64,000 nt of DNA from Leptasterias polaris. Taxonomy: Eukaryota; Echinodermata; Asteroidea; Forcipulatida; Asteriidae. Below are positions 24,601-36,600 of the stretch, piece after piece. The position numbers were made by a program, and so were the translations under genes. The notes below the pieces were generated by a model, which was not told where the DNA came from, made no database searches, and was given only the letters and a program-made list of their open reading frames with translations. Location of the stretch: positions 2,623,001-2,687,000 of the forward strand of contig JAZGTN010000028.1 of assembly GCA_037783415.1 (NCBI GenBank), given 5' to 3'. Position 1 is the first letter of the stretch, and each line of letters opens with the position of its first letter.

Positions 24601-27600
24601 AACCAAACCGAGGCTGGAAGGAGAAATAGTCTGGTTCCTTATTGTACACTGACTATTAGCATTAAGGACCGGTATTTGGCACAGGGAATAAGACCGAGAT
24701 TGTTTCAGCACGATAAATGTCTACTTGTGTGGAGTGACAAAGGAGAGGAGGATATTGGAGGATTGAGGTCATCACCTGCCTGCTTGCAAAAAGGCCCAGG
24801 GAGAAAGGCTTTTTAAGAACAAAACCAAAATAACGTCACATCATGGAGGTACCTCCATGGTTATATATGGCATTCTTCAAATGAAGAGATTAAATCTCAA
24901 ACTTGAATGTCTATTTCCAAAAACCAATGTGAGTTGTACTACTATAAGGCACGGTCGGTTGTACATTTCCTGTGACATTCTTCCATAGCGCAGTACACAA
25001 TGAACCCCCGCCACAGATTTAATTATGATACTAACATTCATAATAAGTTGCACCCAATTAATTACTCCATTGCCTGAAGTAATGCAGATGTGATAAAAGA
25101 TGTTTATTAGAAAATTACGTGCATTAATAGGAAAAAGACCAGTAAGGGAAAATGTCCAATTACACAGAGATGAAAGTGGGAAACCTTTTAGATGAAATAG
25201 CGGGTCAGGGTTGGGGCCGCTAGCAAGCGGAAACATCTAGAATAGGATTCAAATTAATAATTTTATACTATTTTCAGGAAGTCACATCATTTTCCGCATA
25301 ACTACACACCGATAGATAATACAAGATGTCAGATACGTATCACGCACGATACAGGGCGTTGGGAGTACAGTGACATTGTAAAGTTCAAAGACAATATTTA
25401 ATGAAAACAATTCTTGAAAACATATATTCTGGCATAAAAATACACTGTCTATGAAGTTAGATTCATTAAAATTATCGTTTTCTTTTGGTGATTACCTATT
25501 TGGCAATTCAATTATCAATTTTCTATATGGTGCCATAAAACAAAAGTAGCAGGTTTAATTTCTTTGAACAAGTTGAATATTGAAAAGGAAATGATTGAAT
25601 TAAAAAAAATGCACTTAGCAAAACTGATATTACGGTCAACTTTAAAGAAATACAACGAAAACTAAGGGAACAAAATTCCTTTCTGAAAATAGAATTTCCT
25701 TATAAGGTATTCTATACGGGATTGGTAGAGCTGAAAAAAAAATCGTCAACTATAAACATGAAAATCATCCATACATGAAAAACAAAACCATGAACATTTG
25801 AGCTTAACCATTACCGTGCGTCCTGACAAAATAATGAAAAACCATGCACAATTTTTAGCATGTAGAATTGTGACCCACTCAGCATAAACACCTAGTCCTT
25901 AATTTGGTTGTTACAACCGAAATCAGCTGTTGTGTTTAGGTTTTCAGAATAAGACTTCAATTTCAGAGATAATTATTTCACAGAAACAAATTGATCCCTT
26001 ATGAACTTTACAATCACTAAGTTTTCTGTCTAAAAATTAAACAAGGGTGTTTTTTTTTTATCCTTGCCAATTCTGTACAATACCTTGAATTAAGGACTTC
26101 AAGATGCCAAACGAAGGACAGATCGACAACAAATAACAAGAGATCGTCATATTTGTTATCATAAGCCCCGTAGAAAAAATGTCCATTTTGATACCGAAGC
26201 TAAAAATAGGTCTAGCAGTGTGAAAAAAGAGTAAACAAATTAATATGACGAAAAGGACACGGGTTTGGTGTAAATTAAGGGTCATTAAATATGGAAGGAA
26301 TAAAAGGAACCACAGAGTGTGAGTAATGAAGTGTTCTATGGCAGTAGCGGGTGTAGACTGCATATTAAATGTTGTATGGTTTCATTGTAGTATCTTTGCT
26401 ATTGGGTTGACTGGTTGCTCATAACTACAATGAATGTATTATTTTGTAGGTTGCCTCCTTTACAATTAATCACCATTTGTAGTTGTACATTATATTTTAT
26501 TTGTAATTACAACAATTGTGTACACAATTTCTAATCAATTTCTCTCATAAAAAAAGAAAAAAAAAGTACTTTATTTATTTATATATTTATTTATTACTAT
26601 GTTTTTTATTATTATTATTATATAAATTATATATATATTTTTTTTGGGGGTTATATATGATTATTATTTTATTTTTAATTGTTGTGTTTGGGATGGAGAT
26701 CAAAATGAGATGCAAATACTATTGGCATAACATTATTGCAGGTTGATTCAAAGAGGGGCTTCAAGGTCAACTTCGATTTTCTGATGCCCTCATTTCTTTC
26801 GATAGAGAGAGTCTTTATGAAGGTGGAAACAAATAATAAACCGACTGGGTTTTTTATGATTTTGGGTTGAACAAAGACAAATTCACTAGAGCGTGATTTG
26901 AACCAACGACCTCCGGAAACGTGCCGGCGCTCTACCAACTGAGCTATCTAGCCCTATGTTGGCGGTCTACCTATTTTGTCAATACATTTACAGGTCTCTA
27001 CCCTCGCGTTAAAATGGTGTAAAACTTCATTTTATTTTAGTCTTTGAGAGCGAAATTTGAAAATATGGCATCATTGCGAATCACCAGCAAATGGGTCTGT
27101 AGCCTTACATTCCAAAGAGAAATGTTTGGTCAGTCAACATGCAGGAATGAACTTAAAGAGTTTGTTGTTTACCTGTGAAGAGTGGACAAGCTTTCCATAT
27201 CGTTACTGGACCCTGGCTGGCATACTGACCAAAAGCCGTCTCAAGGAAGAACAACGGCATCCCAGCAAAGAACAGCATGATTATATATGGGATAAGAAAC
27301 ACGCCTGTAGAAAAACACAACAACAACAAATAATGTAAGAACAATACTTGAAAAAGGGGCTCCAAGATAAAACTCAGTTTTGTGATGCACTCGTTTTCCA
27401 ATAAATAGAGTCCTTGTGAAAGTGGTGTAAAATTACAAGTCTCTCACCTCATGTTAACATGGTGTAGAATGCCATTTTATTTGATACTCTTTCAGCGCAA
27501 AGGTTAAAACATGACGTCATCGGACATCAAACATAAACGTGTCTGCACATTCCAAATATGATTTTCTTGCGCAAATTCAATGCCGTTTTGATTGAATTGC

Positions 27601-30600
27601 ATCCAAATTCAGGAAAGAACTAAAAATTATCTGAACGAAAATTTTCAGACGATAAATTAGAAATGTGACGCCAGCGAACGCTTTTGGATTTTAACAAAAA
27701 TGGCACCTGAATGGCATGAAACACAGTGGCATTTTACACCAACCTAAGGTTTAGAGATTTGTAATTTCTTTTATTTGATGGCACTGCATTTGTTTTTTCT
27801 TCCCCGTGGAGGCATCTTTGAGCACTGAAAAATGGGGGGGGGGGGGGGGGGGACGTACCCCAAGCTCCCTTGTATTCACGCCACTGGCCCACAACACATA
27901 AGCAATGGAATAGAAATCTCATAGGAGGTTTAATTAATGAGTGTGGACAAGCTTCCCAGCTAACACAATACGTTGTTACAAAATTATTGCAAAACGTTGT
28001 AATAAGGTTGGAATTGGGTGGATGGGATGACATCGTTTTGCACAAACGTCACGATTTCCAACCAATGTTGTACATTGGTTGCATATTGGTAATTTTTGGA
28101 ACGTTACCTAAAAGTATTGTACGTATTTTTTCACAACATTGTATTAAATTGGTGTTATTATACCAAGTAGTCTTTAAGTTTAGGCAACAACCTTGTGGAC
28201 AAGTTTTTTTTGATTCATTAAAACGTAGTAATTATGTTGTGACGAGCAAGTTGTCTGCATGTTTTATTTTGGTGTTATTAAAGCGTAATATATTTAAATT
28301 GTGGCGGTCACGTTGCCTTCACGTTATATTTCGGTATTATTAAAACGTAGTACTTTGCGTTGTGGCAGTCACGTTGTCTGCACGTTGTATTTTGGCAACG
28401 TCAAAACGTAAGTTGAGGTGATCACGTTGTCATCACGTTGTTTGTTACACTTGCCTTTCAATAAATGATTCTCACTCGAGACTGGAGAAGTTCCACAACT
28501 GACAAAACTTTAAGCTTTTTGAACATTTTGTGCATTCCGGTCCAATTACTATTTTTCTCGGCATGTCCCTAAAAAATCTCTATATGAAGCATGTATTGAA
28601 TATCATCAACATGTTTTTGTCGTCACACTTGGTCTCATCACATGACTTGCTTACACACGGCTACATGTATGATTTCACTCTTCCCTCTATCAACATTCTC
28701 AATTCTGTTGAGTCATCTCAAAGAATAAAGAGGTGGTTTAGCCTACAATCCTGAAAATTTGGAAAAGATGAAAAGTTAAATTAATGAAAAACTTACCACC
28801 ACCATGTCTGTAACAGAGATAGGGGAAGCGCCAAATATTACCAAGTCCTACAGCGTATCCAATACAGGATAAAATGTAATCCAGTTGACGCCCCCATTCT
28901 CCCCTCTCAGCAACCGGGCTACTGGTAGTTACTGTCTCAGCGCCGACCACCTCGTATCCATTCCCATTTAGCTGTCAACGAAAAAGTACCGGATTGAAAG
29001 TTAATAGAGACAATTTTATTGTTTAATCTGAAAGCTGAATGATTGTTTTAAGTTCATAGTGGTAGCAATCCTCCATAGAAAGATTTATTGTCTGTCTGAA
29101 ATGTTTTTTTTTATGGAGAATTAAAAATCACCATAGTTTATTTCTAATATTGTTGCTAGACATGTATACGTGATAGTGCACAAAATGCCTGACCCGCTTA
29201 AACTTGTTATTTTATGTGTTCAATGAAATGACACTATGATTAACGTTCACAGGTTGTTTGTATAATTCAATTTATTATAAACGCCACGTTAAACAAGTTT
29301 AACATGAAAATTGTTTACCAGTGTGCATCTTACAATAAAAACACAGACATATATTTGTCGACTAGATAAGAAGCAGTTTAAGGTACTATAAAGAGATTAA
29401 TGGGATGAATTACACAGTGACAGAGTTTTTTGTAAAACCATCGAAAATTACAAGGATGTCGTCCAACAAATAAAAACCACCGAAAGTAAAGGAGCGGTTA
29501 AAAACAAGAGAACAAAGGAGGCCTTCAATAATCGTTAGTGGGTGCCAGGAAACCAGGAAAATAAGAAGAGGGGAAAAGAAACCCACCCCCCAAAAAACCA
29601 AAAAACTAAAAACAAAAAACAAACCCCAAAACAAAACAAAAAACCAGGGGATTCACTAATTTTGAATTTTGAGTATTCAATGTGGCAAGCATCAGGAAGG
29701 AATGACATTCGAAAACGCTTAGTGTGGGTTCGTGGATGACTAATTCTTCCTGATTTGTTGACAACCACTGACCATGCACTGATGAATGAAGTATGGATGG
29801 GTAGGAACGGACAATGCAATAGTGTCGCAGTCATATTATAACGTTCAGCGCCGAAACTATTTGCATTTCTCTTGAACAAGCCCCTTTTCGGCGCTTTTGT
29901 TATGCCATTTACAATTTTAATGAGAAAATCTGACGTGAGTGTAACAACAAAAACATTGTATGCGTGTAAATAAACATTTTATTTTGGTAATTTTCTGGCA
30001 ATGTGTCAAGCTTCACGTGCTGCTGTATTGTGTCTGTCGACAGGGTCAATGGGCATCGTTAGTAATGTAGGCTTGTATTAACTTACACCCGACACTCCCC
30101 CCAGTCTCACAAGCTAACAGGTGCCCCACCATATCATTCCCATGCAGTCGCTAGCTGACAACTGACAACTGCCGATAACATGTTTTAAATGCACTACAAA
30201 AACATGTTAGAACATAAGTAAACCACTGCATATGTCGAAGAGTCATAGATATCCAAATCATCTTAATCTGCAGAAAAAAGTATTATATACTGAGGAAAAA
30301 CCCATTTATTTCCACGAAGTTGTAAAAACTTTTAGTTCAAATCGAGGGTGTGACCAGATGTCATAGAACCTTGCTCATGTTGCACACAGATTATACTTCC
30401 AATTTGGCTATCAATGCAGGACAATGGTATCGTCTAAATTTGTTCCATGCCAAGATGGCGGACGATACTAGTTTTGTACTAGGCCGTACTAAGTGGAAAA
30501 AACTTGTTTTTCCAAAGTTAATGATACAAATTTTTCAACATGAGTTAAAAAGATTTTGATATTTTTGACTTTTCTGTATACATATAATTAGTGGTTTATT

Positions 30601-33600
30601 TATGTTATAACAGGAATTTTATCAGTTGTCGTCAGTTGTCGGTTGATAGTGCGACCCCCCCCCCCCTCTATATTATATAGACCATCACCACTGACCATGT
30701 CACACCATGGAGGTCTCGCTGACCCTTCATCCATGCACTGACGGTGACCTTATCAGTGACCAGTTCTGGCTCTATCCGGTGACCAATAACCAGTTTATAA
30801 ATGTCATTTTATTTCCATTGCCACTCTCTTTTTATTCTTGCCTTTAAAACACTTCGCTTCTACTCGAAAATGAGTTGTGTGCCTACTAATTGTATAGCCC
30901 TACACTTGTAAAAAATAAACCTCATGCACCTGTTATTAGCCCAAAAAGAACAATCTATATGAGTTTTAAGTGTTCATCTTCATCGACCACCTCTGTGACA
31001 CCCTCATATTTTAAGTGGTACACGAGTAAGAACAGTTTGTGCAACAAAAAATTTCCAATTATTAAAATAATTTCATTTCTTACCTTCTTGGATGTGTCCA
31101 TATCTACTTCATCCGCAGAGTTCTCTTCCACAATCTCAGCTGTCTGATCAGAGGTTCTGCAATAATGGAAGGAAAGGTTGAAATTTCGATAACTTCACAA
31201 ATACCGTCTTCAGTGAAGCGTTGAGGACCACCATTCAAAGTACTCAATGTCAAACATTGGACTTTGATTGAGGAACAAATAGTACAGTTTATTAGGACTG
31301 AAAATTATTATCAGTCACATCTATCTGCGAAATATTGCGTTTATATATTATCAAGCAAATATTGACACAAAAAGCGTATTACAACAATAGTGTTTATAAT
31401 CGTCGAAAATCAACCGGGTGCACGCTGACTGGGTAATGTGGGAATTCTGGAGGGGCACATCCGCACGTGTGTGTCACTACACGTCACTCTGGTGCCAGCC
31501 CCTTCCCCATCCCTAAGCTTCTGACGGCCCTGGCTGGCCGGGTGATTCCACGTGCCTGGAGCCCCGAGGGCTGGAACTTTCCAAGTTGTTAAGCCAGCGG
31601 CTCTTTCATGTCCGATGACTGATTGGGAGAAAGTTTTGAAGTCAGTTGTGTTTTCATGTATGAAACACGTACGTGTAAAGCTGAACAAAACACCGACTTT
31701 GAGGTTGAGGGGTGCTAGGATGAAACCTACCACGCCTACTAAGTACACTGCAAGAAGTGGGGTGTTAAAATCGACACCATGGGTGACGTCACCGAAGAGA
31801 GTAACAAAATTAACACCTTAGGGTGTTAAAATGACAACGTGATTGTTTTTGCAGAAATTAGTGTTATTTTAACACATGGTGTAAATTTTGAATCTTAAAT
31901 TTTGAAATCTTGGTATCTTAGTGGCAATTTTAACACCCCATTTTGCAGTGTATAAATGGATTTCCTTGTTAACAAGAAATCTTAAGCACCGTCTGCATGA
32001 GATTTCTCATGAAAGCAAATATCCAAGTATTTCTCATTTTACGCATCTTAAAAAAACATCTGAATTACGTCACATCTGAATTACGTCACATCTGAATTAC
32101 GTCACATCTGAATTACGTCACATCTGAATTACGTCACATCTGAATTACGTCACATCTGAATTACGTCACATCTGAATTACGTCACATCTGAATTACGTCA
32201 CATCTGAATTACGTCACATCTGAATTACGTCACATGTACGCTCACGGTATAGTAGTGAATCACAAACCACAGCCTAATCATTAGTTTGTGTTACTCACCA
32301 CTGTATTTTCCCAAAGCCTTATTCCCCCTTGACCAAGTGTGACGTATAAAAGTTACGTCTGACGTCAAATAAACAGCGAATCCTTTTTAATTTCCTGTTG
32401 TCTTAATTGAGATGAGATGAAATCAAATTTAAGTTGTGGATATATTTCCCATAGTATCTGGTTTATGTAAATCTGACAAAGTGGGAGTGAAACTGATGTC
32501 CGTCAGTAAAAAACTTGGGTGTTTTCCACCATGAGTGTTGTCAGATATAGATACCGTAAAAGATTCAAAATTTACACCATATGTATTATATAACAATAAT
32601 TTTGTTTTTACCCTACACGATGTGTGTTAAGCACTGTATAATCAGTACTTTCCCGAGTTCTGTGAAAAAAATCCACAGGCAAATCACTCGGGTGGGATTC
32701 GAACCCACAACCTTTGCATTGCTAGAGCATTATCCCCGATGCAAAAATTAACATCTATTATATGTAATATAGCAATCATTTGTGTCAACACAATTATATT
32801 GGTGTTATTTAAACACCAAGATATTAATTTTGTTTCTCTCTTGGGTATCTGTATGTGACAACACCAACGGTGTTAATTTTAACACCTGTGTTTTTACAGT
32901 GTAACGAGAGTCATTCTGCAGGAGACGCATTCAAAAACAAATCTAATTTGCATAACTGTATAATGTAACAATCGCAAACTGAGCTCAAGTTTTATAGAAC
33001 TTAAGCAAGAAAAGAAGCATAAACACAACAAAATTTGCTCACTAGAAAAGAGCCTCGTGTGCCCAGTCACACAAAATACCCCATTTCAGTAACAAAAGGC
33101 CCTAAGCTCCTCCGACCAAAACAAATATGGCATCAATGTTACATTTTCTTGCTAGAATTACCCCAAAGACATGTTTTCGCATTCCCATGCAGAATGTAAC
33201 CTTCCTATAATGACTACTAAATGGCTTAAAACCGTTACAACTTTCACACACTATTTTGCACACCAATTGCTTACGCCCTTTCTCCAGTAACTTTTCGTTA
33301 CATCCTTTTACCTGGAACACGACAAAGGTTATCCGCCAAAATACCATTCCACATGTATCATCTGTGACTGGTGTCCTGATTGACATTCTATTCAGTAGAA
33401 ATTTGCTAAGCACTATTTGCTGCTTAAGCAGCTTTACGGAAATTGAGCCCTGATTACAAACATGCATTGAAAAAACATTATCTCAGTTTCAGTAATTCAA
33501 CAAATTTACATATACAAAAAAGAAAACAAAATCTATACTGAGTAGTTTATAATGATATTGATACCTGTTAGGCCTACACAGATTTGGTAGTCCTGTTTTA

Positions 33601-36600
33601 TGGTAATGTAATATGCGTTTACGGATTATGAGAGGCCAACCCGAATACCAATGTATATGACCGACGCCATGGAGCTACAGCTCCATGATCTGACTGACAC
33701 CCCGAGCCACCAACAAGTGCCTGATCCAAAGTGGGGGATTCGAACCGTGTCCAACACAGATGATAAAGAAAATTACTGTTAAAGGCAGGGTGTACTTTTG
33801 GTAATTACTCCACAGATGTTGCCATTTGTTTAATGTTCACTTTTATATCAATTTGTAAAACAATCGATGTACATGTACTTTCAATTTGAATATGTGACAT
33901 TTTGTACTGTACTTGTGATTTATGGCAGCGTTGAAATAAATGTAAGAGTTATTATTTTTTAAACTTACTTGGTAAAGAGCACTGGAGAGCTGTTGATATC
34001 ATAAAACATTGTTATAGAAACGATCCCCTTTGAAGTAATGTAGTTTTAGAGAAAGAGGTAATTTTTCACCCTCAAAAATGAATATGGGAAAGGCTTCAGG
34101 CATGAAGTCTTTCCCATGCATCTGAAAGCACACAATTCCGTGAAACAAGGGTGTTTTTATCAGTGGCGTAACTAAGGTAAATTTTTAGGGGGGCACAAGG
34201 GGGGGGGGGCACCATTTTTTCTAGTGGGGCACTGCTGGCAAATCAACTATAGATTCCTTTGCACTTTAAAAAAATTGATCTTAATCTACGCAATGGCGGG
34301 TTCCAAACAGCCTCTCAATTAAACCAAAGGGAATATGGTCAATTTGCAAAATGATGTTTCTATGCTCTTTTTCAGCGTTTCGTTTAAGATTTTTTTTTCT
34401 TTCTCTTCTTTTTCGCACATCTAGAACCACGCAGTTACTGTTTGAAGGTCTAGAAATAAATCATAACTGTTAACAAGGGATTGCGAGACCAGAGTCTTTT
34501 TATGGGGACTTATGTATTTGAGAACTGGCACTAGTACTTATTTATTACACACTTGGGGCCGTGCACAGTAGGCCTAATCAATGTTAAAAACTTTGATCTT
34601 TTTTTCGAAATTGTTTTGATCCATCCGCCCCCCCCCCCCCCCCAATTTCGATTTTTACATATTGACAAACTATTTAAATGGACACGTTGCCTTGGATCGG
34701 GCGAGTTGGTCTATGAAAAGCGTTTGAAACCGTTTGTTATTAAATGCATATGGTTAGAATTATGTTTTAAAAGTTGAATATAATGATCCACACAAATATG
34801 CCTCGAAATTGCGTGGTTTTCCTTTTACATCGTAAACTAACACGGCACGCCATTTTGTGGAGTCAAATTGTTGACTCCACAAAATGGCGGACCGTGTTAG
34901 TTCGCAAAGTAAAAGGAAAACCATGCAATTTCGAGGCATTGTGTTTCGAGGCATCATTGTATTCTACTTTTAATCATCTTTCTAACTATATGCATTTTAT
35001 AACAAACGGTTACAAACGCTTTTCATAGACCAACTCGCCCAATCCAAGGCAACGTGTCCCTTTAATATACACTATACACTGAAGAACTAAGTAATGTCTC
35101 AAATGAAGCAGATATTTTAGATCAATGCTCTCACAGCTCAAGAGTTTTCAATGGCAACCAGCACGTCGTGTAGCTTCATGTGACACTACCGTACCGTATT
35201 TAACGTGGCAGACTGTGGCAAAATGGCGCGCGCGCGGGCGATGAGTCATCGTACAATTTGCGGACGTGATTTACCGTACTCTGAAGACGTTGGTAAAATA
35301 ACAACTGTCCATTGCAAAGGTACAACAGTTATGTGTAAATAGAAAAATAGTTTGAAACATTGAGTTATACGCCACCAGTGCTCCATAAAAGTTTATAAAA
35401 CTTAACATTTTATATTCTGGTAATTTTATAGTCTCAAAGGTTCAGATTTCAAATGGGGGGCACCCGGGGGGCACTGACATCAACTGGGGGGGGGGGGGGG
35501 GGGGGGGGGGGGCACGTGCCCCCCCCTTAGTTACGCCACTGGTTTTCATTTATTATTTTCTTGGAGCTTCGATGATCAATTGAGCACAAATATTCACAGG
35601 TTTGATAGTTTATACATGTCGGGATACACCGAGTGAGGAAACTAGCGTTTGACAATTACCAAAAATAGGCCTATACCCTGCCTTTAAACCAGCCCACTTC
35701 CCTCCTTGGTTGCGCTGACATCATTCCGTGTGTTACTTTATTAACAACACTAAGTATACAAAATGGCGTCGAGGTTTACGACGCCGACGGAACGATCCAT
35801 GGGTACACCACAAACAGTTCATTTATCGATTTAGAAGTCTCAATTCATTGACGTCCGAACTCATACTTACACCGTTGGCTGGAAAATCAATGACGTACGC
35901 CATTGGGCAAGTTACTGTACTTTCTCATGGCAAATGTTGTTAATTAATTGTAACTGGGTGCAATTATGCGTCTGTGTTGTCTTGCACCACCGTGGCGGCA
36001 AAAGTTTGTATTTTTATGAATGAAATAACGAGTCCTTAATTTTCGCTTTAAAACCGGTAATGTATTAAAGTGTGTCACCCACGCTATAATCTATACATAA
36101 CCGTAAATAATTAAAATATGCTTTTTAGGTTTGATATGAAACTGCATGGTAAACGACATTGGAACTAAGTTTTGTGGTGACGTAATGATATTCCTTACGA
36201 GCTGCAGTGCTTCAGAAAAACATGTGTGTCATTACTCTACGTTTCGACCTATATGATCCGATGGTCAGCACGAGTTGTACACTTTTAATGGAGGGCATTC
36301 TCTCTCATCTCGCTTCCACGACATACTTTTTTCTTTAATAAAATATTTTTCGAAATGGCTCTGTTCTGGTGTGAGATTACAAAATGCTATATGATTTACA
36401 AACACGAAAATCCGTACAGTAATTTCGTTCTGTTAAGTGTCTCTGACCATTCATTCCGATTCCAATGTTGAAGGTTATTTAAAGCTTGACGACTGCCTTA
36501 CAGAAATCTTTCGTTTGACTAGCCGAGATTTACCGCCAATAAAGCCCCATTAATTTGATGATCTTTATTTCTTCTCTGAAAAAAACACTTTTAAGATTGA

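Larger units (their letters stand above)
23845..27172. other. Intron 4 of the SLC6 gene (3.3 kb)
   Basis: After the MITE at 23992-24182, the stretch 24183-26500 has no recognised feature apart from a tRNA-B-box-like GGTTCGAATCCCAC at 24363-24376 that may belong to a decayed SINE. 26545-26700 is AT-rich low complexity. An element with an inner SINE covers 26752-27150, reaching close to exon 4. Confidence 0.6.
33779..35687. mobile_element. TTAA element split by an hAT-like element
   Basis: Left end TTAAAGGCAGGGTGTACTTT, right end ACCAAAAATAGGCCTATACC then CTGCCTTTAA; the two are inverted repeats. The interior (TTTCCCATGCATCTGAAAGC, ATTGAGCACAAATATTCACA) matches the AGGGTGTGTAC family. The middle was filled by the element at 34161-35541. 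Confidence 0.75.

Noticed and set aside
26880..26955. tRNA gene on the minus strand
   Set aside because: The A and B boxes are good, but the acceptor stem does not pair and a SINE body follows.
35764..35834. Short ATGGCGTCGAGG frame with a good start context
   Set aside because: Only 23 codons to the stop, no convincing donor, and it lies in an intron next to transposons.
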